Shown here in pieces: positions 42,635 to 52,283 of a stretch of DNA of 64,000 nt. The stretch lies in contig JAGASM010000003.1 of NCBI GenBank assembly GCA_017621735.1, positions 1 through 64,000 on the forward strand, in the 5' to 3' direction. This DNA comes from Clostridia bacterium (GTDB lineage: Bacteria; Bacillota; Clostridia; Christensenellales; Borkfalkiaceae). The position numbers were made by a program, and so were the translations under genes. The first letter of the stretch is position 1. Each line of letters begins with the position of its first letter. The notes below the pieces were generated by a model. The model saw only the letters and a list, made by a program, of their open reading frames with translations, did not search any database and was not told the origin of the DNA.

Positions 42635-43612
42635 ATGATTGACATCATCGTAAAAGTTTTATTGATTATGGCAACGCTTTTGGCGTTTATCGTGCCGGGG
42701 TTTATTTTGCGAAAGACGAACCTCGTCCGTCCCGAAAGCATGCCCTCCCTTTCGAATATCTTACTCTACCTCTGCGCCCCGATGATGATCGTCAAGGCGT
42801 TTGCCGTCAACCCGATCGAGCCGTCGGGAGGCGTTCTTCTCAACTTTTTATACGTCTTTTTATTCTCCGTCGGCGCGCTCCTTTTGACGATGCTCGTTTG
42901 CTCCCTCCTCTTCCGCGTTTTGAAGGAAGAAAAGCGCAAGCGCGACGTACTCACCTTTATTGCGACCTTTTCCAACTGCGGATTTGTGGGGCTTCCCTTT
43001 ATCGACATGTTCACGGACGGAAATTCGGAAGCGATGATGTACTTGACCGTATTCAACGTGGCGTTTAATATTTTTATGTGGACGGCGGGCGTGTATCTCA
43101 TCACGCAGGACAAGACGCAAATTTCTTTGAAAAAAGCCTTCCTCAACCCGAGTTCCGTCGCATCCGCCATCGGACTTTTGCTCTTTTGCGTTCCGCAAAT
43201 CAACTTCCTTCATATGGACGCCGTCAAAGAGTTGCAACAAATCGTCGTGTTTACGGGAAATATGACCGCGCCCCTTTCGATGATGATCGTGGGCATTCGG
43301 CTTGCGGAACTTTCGCCTCGGCAACTCTTTTGCGATAAAAAAGTATATTTTGCCGCGTTCGCTCGGCTCGTGCTTTCGTTTGGACTTTCTTATTTGCTCA
43401 TACTTCCCTTCAAACTGACGGGGCTTTTTTCTCAATCGCCGTACGTGTTGCTTGCCCCCGTCATCGCCATGGCAATGCCGCCCGCGGCGAGTATTGTGGC
43501 GCTTGCGGAAAAGTACGACGGCGACAAAGACCTTGCCGCCTCCGCCTACACGACGGGAACGCTCCTCTCTATATTTACCCTCCCTTTTGTTCTTCTTCTC
43601 ATCAGTTTGTAA
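42635..43612 (+). CDS. AEC (auxin efflux carrier) family transporter
   Basis: 325-aa membrane protein with ten hydrophobic segments in two halves, as in the AEC/malate permease family. The first half has GFILRKTNLVRPESMPSLSNILLYLCAPMM-like residues and FSNCGFVGLPF, the second NMTAPLSMMIVGIRLAEL and APVIAMAMPPAA. Bacterial members move dicarboxylates such as malate or malonate; the substrate is unknown here. The ATG at 42635 is chosen from the family start and the promoter position; the ribosome site is weak (GAGTGG). It converges with the aminotransferase gene on a shared terminator. Confidence 0.9.
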   Translation: MIDIIVKVLLIMATLLAFIVPGFILRKTNLVRPESMPSLSNILLYLCAPMMIVKAFAVNPIEPSGGVLLNFLYVFLFSVGALLLTMLVCSLLFRVLKEEKRKRDVLTFIATFSNCGFVGLPFIDMFTDGNSEAMMYLTVFNVAFNIFMWTAGVYLITQDKTQISLKKAFLNPSSVASAIGLLLFCVPQINFLHMDAVKELQQIVVFTGNMTAPLSMMIVGIRLAELSPRQLFCDKKVYFAAFARLVLSFGLSYLLILPFKLTGLFSQSPYVLLAPVIAMAMPPAASIVALAEKYDGDKDLAASAYTTGTLLSIFTLPFVLLLISL

Positions 43613-43625
43613 TGCAATGATAAAA

Positions 43626-43660
43626 AACGCCCGCGCACCGAATTTCGGTGCGCGGGCGTT
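43626..43660. terminator. Bidirectional terminator
   Basis: ACGCCCGCGCACCGA / TCGGTGCGCGGGCGT stem of 15 bp with an ATT-type loop, with A and T runs on both sides. It serves the convergent AEC and aminotransferase genes. Confidence 0.9.
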
Positions 43661-43670
43661 TTTGATTGCG

Positions 43671-44849
43671 TTAAACAAAAATTTCTTTGGCAAGCGCCTC
43701 AAAGGCGGGAAGCGAACGCTCGATCATCTCCGTCGAAACGCAATAAGAGATGCGCACGTACCCTTCGATTCCGAAACTGTCGGACGGGACGAGGAGCAAT
43801 TCCTTTTCCCGCGCCTTTTTACAAAATTCCGCCGTGGGAAGGGGGCTTTTGACAAATAAATAGAACGCGCCTTGCGGCTCGACGCAAGAAAACCCGTACG
43901 ACGTCAGCGCGCCGTACAAAAGGTCGCGGTTTGTTTTGTACACCGATTGATCGCTCGTAAGCCCCAAACACGCCGCCGCCACCCGCTGAAAGAGGGCGGG
44001 CGCACACACAAACCCCAAACTTCTCCCCGCGCCGCAAATTGCCGCGAATACGTCCTCCGCGTTTTGCGCACGAGGGCTGACCGCAACGTAACCGATGCGT
44101 TCCCCCGCAAGGGACAACGATTTGGAAAACGAATAACAAACGACGGTGTTGGGATAAAACGCCATCGGATAGGGAACGGCCGCGCCGTATGTGAGTTCGC
44201 GATACGGCTCGTCCGAAATGAGGTAGATCGCCTCCCCCTTTTCTTCGCTCTTGCGGGCAAGAAGGGCGGAAAGCGCCGTCCATTCTTCCGCACCGTACAC
44301 GACCCCCGTCGGGTTGTTGGGGGAATTGAGAAGAACCGCCTTCGTCCTTTTGCCGATCACGCGGTCGAGTTCGTCGATATCGAGGTGAAAATCGTCTTTT
44401 GCGCGCGCGGAAACGAGCGTTCCGCCCGCTCCTTCCGCAAACACCTTGTATTCGGGGAAATAGGGCGCGATTGCGACGAATTCATCCCCCTCGTTGCACA
44501 GCGCGTGCAAGGTTGCCGTAAGGGACGCCGCCGCCCCGCACGTCATGTAGACGAGTTCGGCGGGAACGTTTACCCCGCTTTCCTTCGTTAAAAACTCCGC
44601 CACCGAACGGCGCACGGAAAAATCCCCCGGCGCAGAGGTATACCCGTGCAACGTTTCTGCGGGAACTTCTTCCAAAAGGCGTAAAATTTCCTCTTTTACC
44701 TTTTGAGGGGCGGGCACGTTGGGATTGCCGAGGGAAAAATCGAACACCTTTTCCCGTCCGATCTCCTTTGCGCGGGCGTTGCCGTACTCAAACAGTTCGC
44801 GAATGGCGGAACGCTCCGTTCCCAACCCCTTCATTCTTTCGTTTACCAT
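43671..44849 (-). CDS. Class I/II PLP-dependent aminotransferase
   Basis: 392-aa fold-type I aminotransferase, of the aspartate/aromatic group. The PLP Lys lies in YSFSKSLSLAGERIGY, with upstream NSPNNPTG and SDEPYREL (Asp and Tyr that bind the cofactor) and RISYCVS near the end for the substrate carboxylate Arg. The substrate cannot be fixed from sequence. The ATG at 44849 has AAGGAG 7 nt upstream and lies only 2 nt after the uvrA stop, so it is translated within the uvrBA message. That link to DNA repair is probably incidental. Confidence 0.93.
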   Translation of the reverse strand: MVNERMKGLGTERSAIRELFEYGNARAKEIGREKVFDFSLGNPNVPAPQKVKEEILRLLEEVPAETLHGYTSAPGDFSVRRSVAEFLTKESGVNVPAELVYMTCGAAASLTATLHALCNEGDEFVAIAPYFPEYKVFAEGAGGTLVSARAKDDFHLDIDELDRVIGKRTKAVLLNSPNNPTGVVYGAEEWTALSALLARKSEEKGEAIYLISDEPYRELTYGAAVPYPMAFYPNTVVCYSFSKSLSLAGERIGYVAVSPRAQNAEDVFAAICGAGRSLGFVCAPALFQRVAAACLGLTSDQSVYKTNRDLLYGALTSYGFSCVEPQGAFYLFVKSPLPTAEFCKKAREKELLLVPSDSFGIEGYVRISYCVSTEMIERSLPAFEALAKEIFV

Positions 44850-44851
44850 AG

Positions 44852-47677
44852 TTACTCCTTACAAGCAAGTACTTTTTTCAAAAAACGTCCTGTGTAACTC
44901 TCTTTCTCTTGCGCGATTTGTTCGGGGCTCCCCGTCGCGAGAATCTCACCCCCGCCGTCGCCCCCTTCTTTGCCGAGGTCGATAATATGGTCTGCCACCT
45001 TGATAACGTCGAGGTTGTGTTCGATGACGAGCACCGTATTTCCCCCCTCGCGCAGTTTGAGTAAAATTTGAATGAGTTTGTCCACGTCGTAACTGTGAAG
45101 CCCCGTCGTCGGCTCGTCCAAAATGTAGAACGTCTTGCCCGTTGACCGCTTGGAAAGTTCCGTCGCAAGTTTTACCCGTTGCGCCTCCCCGCCCGAAAGC
45201 GTCGTCGCGCTTTGTCCGAGTTTGATATATCCGAGCCCCACCTCGTTGAGCGTGGAGAGTTTTCCGTAAATGGACGGAACGCTCTTAAAAAATCCGCACG
45301 ACTCTTCCACCGTCATATCGAGAACGTCGGCAATCGACTTTCCCTTATAGTGCACGTCGAGCGTTTCGCGGTTGTACCGTTTGCCCCCGCACACTTCGCA
45401 CGGAACGTACACGTCGGGCAAGAAGTGCATCTCGATTTTCATAATGCCGTCGCCCGCGCAGTTTTCGCACCTGCCCCCCGCGACGTTGAAAGAAAACCGT
45501 CCCGCCTTATACCCCTTTGCCTTTGCGTCGGGCGTGCTTGCGAACAGTTCGCGAATGGCGGTAAATACCCCCGTGTACGTGGCGGGATTGCTCCGCGGCG
45601 TCCGCCCGATCGGGGACTGGTCGATGGCAATGACCTTGTCGAAATACTCAAACCCTTCCGCGCGTTCGTAGTTGCCCTCGGGGAGCCTGCTGCCGTTTAA
45701 GCGGTTGGAGAGCGCGGGGAGCATGATCCCGTTGACAAGGGAGGATTTTCCCGATCCGCTTACCCCCGTAACCGCGGTGATCAGTCCTGCGGGAACTTCC
45801 GCCGTAATCCCCTTTAAGTTGTTTTGACGGCACCCGTGTACGCGGAAATACCGTCCGTCCGACACTTTTCTTACGGTAGGAACGTCGATTTTTCTTCTCC
45901 CCGCAAGGAAGTCCCCCGTAATCGAACGCGGCTCGTTTATGATATCCTCTTGCGTTCCGCACGCGACGATCTCCCCGCCGTGCACGCCCGCTTTTGGCCC
46001 GATATCCACAATATAATCCGCCGCCTTTATCGTATCTTCGTCATGTTCGACGACGATGAGCGTATTCCCCAAATCGCGCAATCCTTTCAAGGACGCGAGC
46101 AGTTTTTCGTTGTCCCGTTGGTGAAGCCCGATGCTCGGTTCGTCGAGAATATAAAGCACCCCCGTAAGCGCGCTGCCGATTTGCGTGGCGAGGCGTATGC
46201 GTTGGCTTTCTCCCCCCGAAAGGGTCGCCGCCCCGCGCGAAAGCGTCAAATAGTCGAGCCCCACCCCGACGAGAAAGTTTAACCGCGCTTTGATCTCTTT
46301 TAGAATCGTCCCCGCAATGGCAAACTGCACGGGCGAAAGTTTTAATCCGTCGAGAAATTCAAAGATCTTTCCGACGGGGAGCGCGCACACCTCGGCGATA
46401 TTTTTTCCGCCGACGGTTACGGCAAGCGCTTCCTTTTTCAACCGTTTTCCGCCGCAGTCGGGACAGTCGCTCGTTCGCATATACCGCTCGATATCGTATT
46501 TGACGGAATCGGATGCCGTTTGGTTATAACGGCGTTGCAAGTTGGTTGCAAACCCTTCCCATGCGCTTTGATAGGTGCTGTGGAAAGAACGCGTTTCGTA
46601 CTGCATTTGCACCCGCTCCCCGCCGTTTCCGTACATGAGCATGTCGTAAATCCCTTCGGGAAGGTCTTTGACGGGAACGTCGAGAGAAAACCCGTAATGG
46701 CGGGACAGCGCACCCAAATACATTTGCGTTACGGTGGAAGAATCGAGATTCCACCCGCTGATTTTAATCGCGCCTTCGCGGAGCGTTTTCGTCTTGTCCG
46801 GACAAATGAGGTCGGCGTCTACCGCTTGACGGAATCCAAGCCCCGTACACGTCGGGCATGCGCCGTACGGCGTGTTAAAGGAAAAGAGGCGCGGTTCGAT
46901 CTCTTCCAACGAAATATTACAGTCGGGGCACGCATAGCGAGAGGAATAGAGCGTTTCTTCCCCCTCGCAGTCGATGACGACAAGTCCGTCCGCAAGCCGA
47001 AGCGCCGTTTCCAAACTCTCCGTCAGGCGTTTTAAGATTCCATCCTTTACCACAAGCCTGTCGATGACGACGGAAATAGAGTGCTTGACGTTTTTATCTA
47101 ACTTAATTTCCTCTTGCAAGTCGTAAACGATGCCGTCGATCTTGACGCGGGCATATCCGCTTTTGCGATACCCTTGCAATTCTTTGACGTATTCCCCTTT
47201 GCGGCCGCGCACAACGGGGGCGTTGACTAAAATTTTGCTCCCCTCTTTCATTTCCATAACGCGGTCGGCGATTTCATCCACCGTTTGACGGCGAATTTCC
47301 CGTCCGCATTTGGGGCAGTGAGGCGTTCCTACGCGCGCATATAAAAGACGGAGATAATCGTAAATTTCCGTTACCGTACCCACGGTGGAACGGGGATTGT
47401 GCGAAGTCGTCTTTTGGTCGATGGAAATAGCGGGAGAAAGCCCGTCGATAAACTCCACGTTGGGCTTTTCCATCATGCCGAGAAATTGCCGCGCGTACGA
47501 AGAGAGGCTTTCCATATACCGACGTTGCCCTTCCGCAAAAATCGTTTCAAAGGCGAGCGTACTTTTTCCGCTCCCCGAAAGCCCCGTAAAAACGGTAAAC
47601 GTTCCGCGCGGAATGCTTACGTCTACGTTTTTCAAATTATTCTCTTTTGCACCTTTTACGAAAATCGTATCTTTCAT
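44852..47677 (-). CDS. uvrA: UvrABC excinuclease subunit A
   Basis: 941-aa DNA-damage recognition ATPase of nucleotide excision repair. It has two ABC-type ATPase halves with Walker A GLSGSGKSTLAF (about 30-41) and GVSGSGKSSLV (about 635-645), both ABC signatures LSGGESQRIRLA and LSGGEAQRVKLA, and zinc fingers (CPDCNISL...CPTC and CENC...CEVC). The ATG at 47677 has AAGGA about 12 nt upstream. It follows uvrB by 71 nt on the same strand, so the order is uvrB-uvrA-aminotransferase under the LexA-like box upstream of uvrB. Confidence 0.98.
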   Translation of the reverse strand: MKDTIFVKGAKENNLKNVDVSIPRGTFTVFTGLSGSGKSTLAFETIFAEGQRRYMESLSSYARQFLGMMEKPNVEFIDGLSPAISIDQKTTSHNPRSTVGTVTEIYDYLRLLYARVGTPHCPKCGREIRRQTVDEIADRVMEMKEGSKILVNAPVVRGRKGEYVKELQGYRKSGYARVKIDGIVYDLQEEIKLDKNVKHSISVVIDRLVVKDGILKRLTESLETALRLADGLVVIDCEGEETLYSSRYACPDCNISLEEIEPRLFSFNTPYGACPTCTGLGFRQAVDADLICPDKTKTLREGAIKISGWNLDSSTVTQMYLGALSRHYGFSLDVPVKDLPEGIYDMLMYGNGGERVQMQYETRSFHSTYQSAWEGFATNLQRRYNQTASDSVKYDIERYMRTSDCPDCGGKRLKKEALAVTVGGKNIAEVCALPVGKIFEFLDGLKLSPVQFAIAGTILKEIKARLNFLVGVGLDYLTLSRGAATLSGGESQRIRLATQIGSALTGVLYILDEPSIGLHQRDNEKLLASLKGLRDLGNTLIVVEHDEDTIKAADYIVDIGPKAGVHGGEIVACGTQEDIINEPRSITGDFLAGRRKIDVPTVRKVSDGRYFRVHGCRQNNLKGITAEVPAGLITAVTGVSGSGKSSLVNGIMLPALSNRLNGSRLPEGNYERAEGFEYFDKVIAIDQSPIGRTPRSNPATYTGVFTAIRELFASTPDAKAKGYKAGRFSFNVAGGRCENCAGDGIMKIEMHFLPDVYVPCEVCGGKRYNRETLDVHYKGKSIADVLDMTVEESCGFFKSVPSIYGKLSTLNEVGLGYIKLGQSATTLSGGEAQRVKLATELSKRSTGKTFYILDEPTTGLHSYDVDKLIQILLKLREGGNTVLVIEHNLDVIKVADHIIDLGKEGGDGGGEILATGSPEQIAQEKESYTGRFLKKVLACKE

Positions 47678-47748
47678 GCCCGTTTATTCCTTATCGGCAG
47701 TTGCCGAACCTGTTCATTTTACACAAAAAACCGAATACGTTCCCCTTT

Positions 47749-49710
47749 TTACGTCCGCATCCGTTTGCGGAGAAGGGCAATCGCCTCGCGAATTTCTATC
47801 GCTCGTTCAAAGTCAAGCTGTGCGGATGCAACCTTCATCAGCGCTTTCAATTTTTCGATTTCTTCGGGAATATCTTTGACGCGGACGTCCTCCGTCGCAC
47901 GCGTTTTCGTCGTGATGTTGAGGGAAGATTTTACCTCTTTGACGATCGTCCGCGGGACGATTCCGTGCGCCTCGTTATATGCGCGTTGAATTTCTCGACG
48001 GCGATTTGTTTCTTCTATCGCGCGTTGCATGCTCCCCGTTACCGTATCTGCGTACATGACGACGCGCCCTTCGCTGTTGCGCGCTGCGCGCCCGATCGTC
48101 TGCACAAGGGACGTTTCGCTGCGCAAAAAGCCCTCTTTGTCCGCGTCGAGAATGGCGACGAGTTTGACTTCGGGAAGGTCCAACCCCTCGCGCAAGAGGT
48201 TGATCCCGCACAAAACGTCAAATTCCCCCGAACGCAAGCCGTTGACAATGTCAATGCGCTCCAAGGCGTCGATGTCCGAGTGCATATAGCGCACCTTTAC
48301 CCCGTTTTCTTTGAGGTAATCGGTCAAACTTTCCGCCATGCGCTTTGTGAGCGTGGTAACGAGCACTCGCCCGCCCCCTTGCACCACCGCGCGGATTTCA
48401 AAGAGCAAGTCGTCGATTTGCCCCTTCGTCGGACGGACGAACACGGGGGGATCTAAAAGCCCCGTCGGACGGATGAGTTGCTCCACCACTTGTCCCGCTT
48501 GCCCGAGTTCGTACTCCGCGGGCGTCGCCGAAACGCAAATGAGTTGGGGAACGCGCGCGTCGAATTCTTCAAACGTCAACGGACGGTTATCGTAAGCGGA
48601 CTGCATGCGGAACCCGTATTCTACGAGGTTGGTTTTCCGCGACAAATCCCCGTGGTACATTGCGCGGATCTGCGGAATGGTCATGTGGCTTTCGTCGATA
48701 AACACGAGAAAGTTATCGGGAAAATAGTCGAGAAGGGTAAACGACGGTTGCCCGGGACTTCTTCCGTCAAAGTAGCGGGAGTAGTTTTCCACCCCCGAAC
48801 AGTATCCGATCTCCCGCATCATTTCCAAGTCGTGTTCGGTGCGTTGAGAAAGGCGTTGCGCTTCCAGCAATTTGCCCGCATCCTCAAACGCCTTGACTTC
48901 CCCCTTCAAGTCCTCTTCGATGAGGGAAAGCGCCGACTGCAACCGCTCCGTTCCCACCGCATAGTGGCTTGCGGGGAAGATGACGGCGTGCTTTAACTGA
49001 TTGATGATTTTCCCCGTTACGACGTCCTCTTCGCCAAGTCGGTCGATTTCGTCGCCAAAAAATACGACGCGGATCGCCACTTCGGAGTTGGACGCGGGGA
49101 AAATTTCCACCACGTCCCCGCGCACGCGGAAGGTAGAACGCTTAAAGTCGACGTCGTTGCGGGAATAGTGAATTTCCACAAGTTTATAGATGAGTTCCTC
49201 GCGGGAAAGGGCTTGTCCGGGGCGCAACGAAACGCCGAGGCGGAAAAACTCTTCCGGCGCACCGAGCCCGTAGATACACGAAACGGAAGAAACGACGATA
49301 ACGTCGTCCCGCTCCCCCAAAGAACAGGTGGCGGCGTTGCGCAGTTTGTCGATTTCGTCGTTCATCGACAAGTCCTTTTCAATATAAGTGTCCGTGGACG
49401 GAATATAACTTTCCGGCTGATAGTAATCGTAGTAAGAAACGAAGTACTCCACGCGATTTTCGGGGAAAAATTCGCGAAATTCGTTGCAAAGTTGCGCCGC
49501 AAGCGTCTTGTTGTGCGCAATGACAAGGGCGGGACGCCCCACGTTTTTGATGACGTTTGCCATGGTAAACGTCTTTCCGCTCCCCGTTACCCCGACGAGT
49601 ACTTGCGTGCGAATGCCGTCCAACACCCCTTCCGTCAACTTTTCAATGGCTTGCGGTTGATCGCCCGTGGGAGAAAAGGGCGCTTTTAATTGATATTCGT
49701 GATGCTCCAT
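47749..49710 (-). CDS. uvrB: UvrABC excinuclease subunit B
   Basis: 653-aa helicase-like subunit that is loaded on damaged DNA by UvrA and positions UvrC. Walker [15 protein letters not shown], the strand-separating beta-hairpin [22 protein letters not shown], motif [14 protein letters not shown] and the C-terminal UVR coiled coil (about 615-650, [13 protein letters not shown]) are all present. The ATG at 49710 follows GGAGGGGG; a start 30 nt earlier lacks a site. It is the first gene of the repair operon, with a consensus promoter and a palindrome at the transcription start. uvrC is not in the window. Confidence 0.98.
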   Translation of the reverse strand: MEHHEYQLKAPFSPTGDQPQAIEKLTEGVLDGIRTQVLVGVTGSGKTFTMANVIKNVGRPALVIAHNKTLAAQLCNEFREFFPENRVEYFVSYYDYYQPESYIPSTDTYIEKDLSMNDEIDKLRNAATCSLGERDDVIVVSSVSCIYGLGAPEEFFRLGVSLRPGQALSREELIYKLVEIHYSRNDVDFKRSTFRVRGDVVEIFPASNSEVAIRVVFFGDEIDRLGEEDVVTGKIINQLKHAVIFPASHYAVGTERLQSALSLIEEDLKGEVKAFEDAGKLLEAQRLSQRTEHDLEMMREIGYCSGVENYSRYFDGRSPGQPSFTLLDYFPDNFLVFIDESHMTIPQIRAMYHGDLSRKTNLVEYGFRMQSAYDNRPLTFEEFDARVPQLICVSATPAEYELGQAGQVVEQLIRPTGLLDPPVFVRPTKGQIDDLLFEIRAVVQGGGRVLVTTLTKRMAESLTDYLKENGVKVRYMHSDIDALERIDIVNGLRSGEFDVLCGINLLREGLDLPEVKLVAILDADKEGFLRSETSLVQTIGRAARNSEGRVVMYADTVTGSMQRAIEETNRRREIQRAYNEAHGIVPRTIVKEVKSSLNITTKTRATEDVRVKDIPEEIEKLKALMKVASAQLDFERAIEIREAIALLRKRMRT

Positions 49711-49737
49711 ATCCCCCTCCAAGAGAAAAAATAGACA

Positions 49738-49751
49738 CAAACATTCGTTTG
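49738..49751. promoter_or_regulatory. LexA (DinR)-like SOS box of uvrBA
   Basis: Palindrome CAAACATTCGTTTG. The Gram-positive SOS consensus is CGAAC-N4-GTTCG; this is CAAAC-N4-GTTTG. It covers the predicted start site, just downstream of the -10, where a bound repressor would block initiation. Confidence 0.6.
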
Positions 49752-49756
49752 CATCT

Positions 49757-49785
49757 ATTGTACCTTATTTTTTCCTTCCTGTCAA
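49757..49785 (-). promoter_or_regulatory. uvrBA promoter
   Basis: TTGACA (49780-49785), 17 nt, TACAAT (49757-49762) on the minus strand. Confidence 0.85.
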
Positions 49786-49789
49786 CTTG

Positions 49790-50161
49790 TTAGGAAAAGA
49801 TTGCCTTTAGAATGATGCCGACGACAAAAGACAGTACGGCGGTTGCCACCGTGATTCCGATTTTCATGTAAAGCCCGCGTTTGCGCTGTTTGCCTGCCCG
49901 CTTGTACGCTTGCCCCGCCGCATGAAGGTGAATGACGTACATTCGCTCTCCCTTACGGTCGGAAGAAGTAAGTTCAAAATAACCGTCCAACTCAAGCGCA
50001 CGCAAAATGCCTTCGAGCGATTCTTCGGTGTATCCCCCTTTGGGGGGCAGCAACGCGAGAATTTCGGACGGGGAAACGAGTACGCGGTCCTTGCCTCCGA
50101 CGAGCGTATAAACGGCGTTCATGACGTCCTCTTCCTTGCGGTTGAGTTTTTCGTTTAACAT
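49790..50161 (-). CDS. Unknown 123-aa protein: winged-helix-like domain plus C-terminal membrane helix
   Basis: No family recognised. An N-terminal helical part (KLNRKEEDVMNAVYTLVG) and a winged-helix-like region (residues about 25-80, LVSPSEILALLP... LDGYFELTSSD) are followed by a basic stretch (KRAGKQRKRG) and one terminal membrane helix (about 98-121). It is likely tail-anchored with its DNA- or protein-binding part in the cytosol. The ATG at 50161 follows AGGAGGG. It has the same length and layout as the gene at 50732-51103, so the two are probable paralogues. It ends 5 nt from the uvrBA -35 element. Confidence 0.78.
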   Translation of the reverse strand: MLNEKLNRKEEDVMNAVYTLVGGKDRVLVSPSEILALLPPKGGYTEESLEGILRALELDGYFELTSSDRKGERMYVIHLHAAGQAYKRAGKQRKRGLYMKIGITVATAVLSFVVGIILKAIFS

Positions 50162-50372
50162 CCGCGCCCTCCTTGTTTGTTTATCGTGTGATACGAATTT
50201 CTCAATTCTTTGTATTCGTCTACGGTAAGTTTTTTATTCGCGTTTTCGTGTAAATTCGTTTATTTTCCGCGGAAACGCGTACGTTTTACACTTTTTTCTG
50301 GTTGTTTTTAATATGCCAAGCAATCGGCTGTGAAATTATTTTCGTGCGGCGAGCATTGCCGAAGTTTGTCGT

Positions 50373-50731
50373 TCCGCCCCAAGGGCGACAAGCCGCACTT
50401 GTGATAAGCGCCAACGGTACAAACAAGCCGCAACGCTTTATAAAAGCGACGAGATGAGCCACGCGACCATTCCGCCCCAAGGGCGACAAGCCGCACTTGG
50501 GATATGCGTCAACGGTACAAACAAACCGCAACGCTTTATAAAAGCGACGAGATGAGCCACGCGACCATTCCGCCCTAAGGGCGATAAGCCGCACTTGTGA
50601 TCAGCGCCAACGGTACAAACAAACCGCAACGCTTTACAAAAGCGACGAGATGAGCCACGCGACTATTCCGCCCCAAGGGCGATAAGCCGCACTTGGGATA
50701 AGCGCCAACGCCACAAACAAGCCGCAACGCT
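50373..50731 (-). repeat. 98-bp tandem repeat of the adjacent gene tail
   Basis: The marker TTTATAAAAGCGACGAGATG starts at 50437, 50535, 50633 (one change) and 50731; the last is the real end of the gene at 50732. Each copy repeats the stop codon and last 12 or so codons, followed by CCAAGGGCGACAAGCCGCAC and CAACGGTACAAACAA. The period of 98 is exact. Confidence 0.93.
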
Positions 50732-51103
50732 TTATAAAAGCGACGAGATGAGCCACGCGACCATTCCGCCCGCAAAGCCCCCTACAAACGCACCGACCGC
50801 AGAAAGCGCGATGATATCGCGGCGGCGGCGAAATACGTCCCCCCGTTCCTTTTGCTCCGTTTCGCAATAGGCACGGCCTTCGGGAAGGGAACACAGGCAA
50901 TAGACGCCGTTCTCCGCGTATTTTATTTCCACGTACTTATGATCGCATAAATAGTTGAGCGAATGGTGCAAAAGCGCCTCGTTTCCCTCTTCGTGCGCGG
51001 GGAAAGAAGACAGAAGTTCTTCCTCTTCTACCACCTTGTACGCGCCGTCTGCGCTCAATTCGTTAATTTTTTTCAAAAGTCTTGCCGTTCGTTTATCTAA
51101 CAT
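50732..51103 (-). CDS. Unknown 123-aa protein, paralogue of the 49.8-kb gene
   Basis: No family recognised. The layout is an N-terminal helix (DKRTARLLKKINELS), a winged-helix-like part (SLNYLCDHKYVEIKYAENGVYCL), a charged linker (ETEQKERGDVFRRRRD) and a terminal membrane helix (about 98-123, rich in Gly). This mirrors the gene at 49790-50161. The ATG at 51103 has no ribosome site; a TTGACA-17-TAAAAT promoter ends 6 nt before it, so the message should be leaderless. The 3' end is tandemly repeated three more times downstream. Confidence 0.78.
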   Translation of the reverse strand: MLDKRTARLLKKINELSADGAYKVVEEEELLSSFPAHEEGNEALLHHSLNYLCDHKYVEIKYAENGVYCLCSLPEGRAYCETEQKERGDVFRRRRDIIALSAVGAFVGGFAGGMVAWLISSLL

Positions 51104-51109
51104 GCCCCG

Positions 51110-51138
51110 ATTTTACTATTATTTCCCTTTTTTGTCAA
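51110..51138 (-). promoter_or_regulatory. Leaderless-type promoter
   Basis: TTGACA (51133-51138), 17 nt, TAAAAT (51110-51115) on the minus strand, then 6 nt and the ATG at 51103. Confidence 0.75.
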
Positions 51139-51180
51139 GACCATTCTCGACGCACGCGGCGCCAAAAAAAGGTTTGTGCT

Positions 51181-51208
51181 AAAAAAGCGGGGACGTCCCC
51201 GCTTTTTT
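51181..51208 (-). terminator. Terminator of glnS and the CvpA-like gene
   Basis: Perfect 28-nt palindrome AAAAAAGCGGGGAC / GTCCCCGCTTTTTT touching the stop codon. Confidence 0.9.
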
Positions 51209-52272
51209 TACGCTCTACCGATCAGTATGAGTATCGGATTGAGATCGTAGAATATCTTTGTAAGAGGAGATGCGCTGAACAGTTCTTCAAGTCCCCACCC
51301 GGAAGTATACGTTTGAACGAGTTCTCCAAAATACCCGCCGACCGCCGAAGAAACGGCAAAATAAATACCGAATGCAACCGCCGCCGCAATGACGAATACG
51401 ACGATGGAGAAAAGTCCGCCGTCCAAGAAACGAATGACCTTAACGTGATCGAGTTCGCGCACGCCCAAATTGATGAGCAAGTTCAAAAGCACGATGGCGA
51501 GCACCAAGACGATGAACACGACGAGCGCCACAACGCCGTAGCCGAGAATCATCGCAAGCGTCGGATTCATCTTTGCGACGAACAAGTCTTGCAGTTTGAG
51601 CGAGAAGTTTGCAACAAACGGGACTTTGATTGCGACGATCACCGCGCCCGCGAGCGCGCCGACGGTGAGAATCATCATGACGACCGTCCACGCCGTACGC
51701 ATCAATCCGAGTTTATAACCGCCCTTGACGACGAACACGAAGAACGCGACGATCATAAGGTCCATTGCGTACGTTCCGAAGATCGCCCAAAGGTCGAATC
51801 CACCGATGCAAATATTATACACGATAAACAAAATTCCCTCGTCGAGCGCCGTACAATGGTACAAAATGGAAAGAACGAATCCGCCGACCGCAAGCAAGGG
51901 AACAACGACGTTGACGACGAGCGTCAGCGCGCCCGCAACGCGGTCTAAAATACGGAAAAACCAGTTTGCCTTCTTTCTGCGCGCACGGAACCCCGCACGA
52001 AGGAGCCCCCCGAGCATGAGTACGATTGCAATGACGCCGAACAACCCGCCTGCCAAAATGGCGACGTAAGCGAGTTTATTTTCCAAAACGGGAATTTTAC
52101 CGATGAGAAGCGTCGCACAAAAGACGATCGCAATCTGCCAGCCCACCCAACTCATCTTGGAAAACCGACGGATAAATCCGATCACGACGAGGAGCGCCAC
52201 GACAGCCGCAACCGCAATCAGGGCGATTGTAGCAGGCATTCCCAACGCAAGTAAATTGAATGACGTTTTCAT
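51208..52272 (-). CDS. CvpA-like multi-helix membrane protein
   Basis: 354-aa integral membrane protein with about eight helices. Segments such as GYKLGLMRTAWTVVMMILTV and the end LFSASPLTKIFYDLNPI resemble the CvpA (colicin V production) family, and the N-terminal half may be a second, degenerate copy (GFIRRFSKMSWVGWQIAIVF). CvpA-type proteins affect envelope stress and secretion, but the mechanism is not known. The ATG at 52272 has GGAGGC 6 nt upstream, and the gene follows glnS by 11 nt, so both share a message and the terminator at 51181. Confidence 0.65.
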   Translation of the reverse strand: MKTSFNLLALGMPATIALIAVAAVVALLVVIGFIRRFSKMSWVGWQIAIVFCATLLIGKIPVLENKLAYVAILAGGLFGVIAIVLMLGGLLRAGFRARRKKANWFFRILDRVAGALTLVVNVVVPLLAVGGFVLSILYHCTALDEGILFIVYNICIGGFDLWAIFGTYAMDLMIVAFFVFVVKGGYKLGLMRTAWTVVMMILTVGALAGAVIVAIKVPFVANFSLKLQDLFVAKMNPTLAMILGYGVVALVVFIVLVLAIVLLNLLINLGVRELDHVKVIRFLDGGLFSIVVFVIAAAVAFGIYFAVSSAVGGYFGELVQTYTSGWGLEELFSASPLTKIFYDLNPILILIGRA

Positions 52273-52283
52273 AAAGCCTCCGC

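Noticed and set aside
50286..50900. Minus-strand frames across the 98-bp array
   Set aside because: They are out-of-frame readings of the duplicated gene tail.
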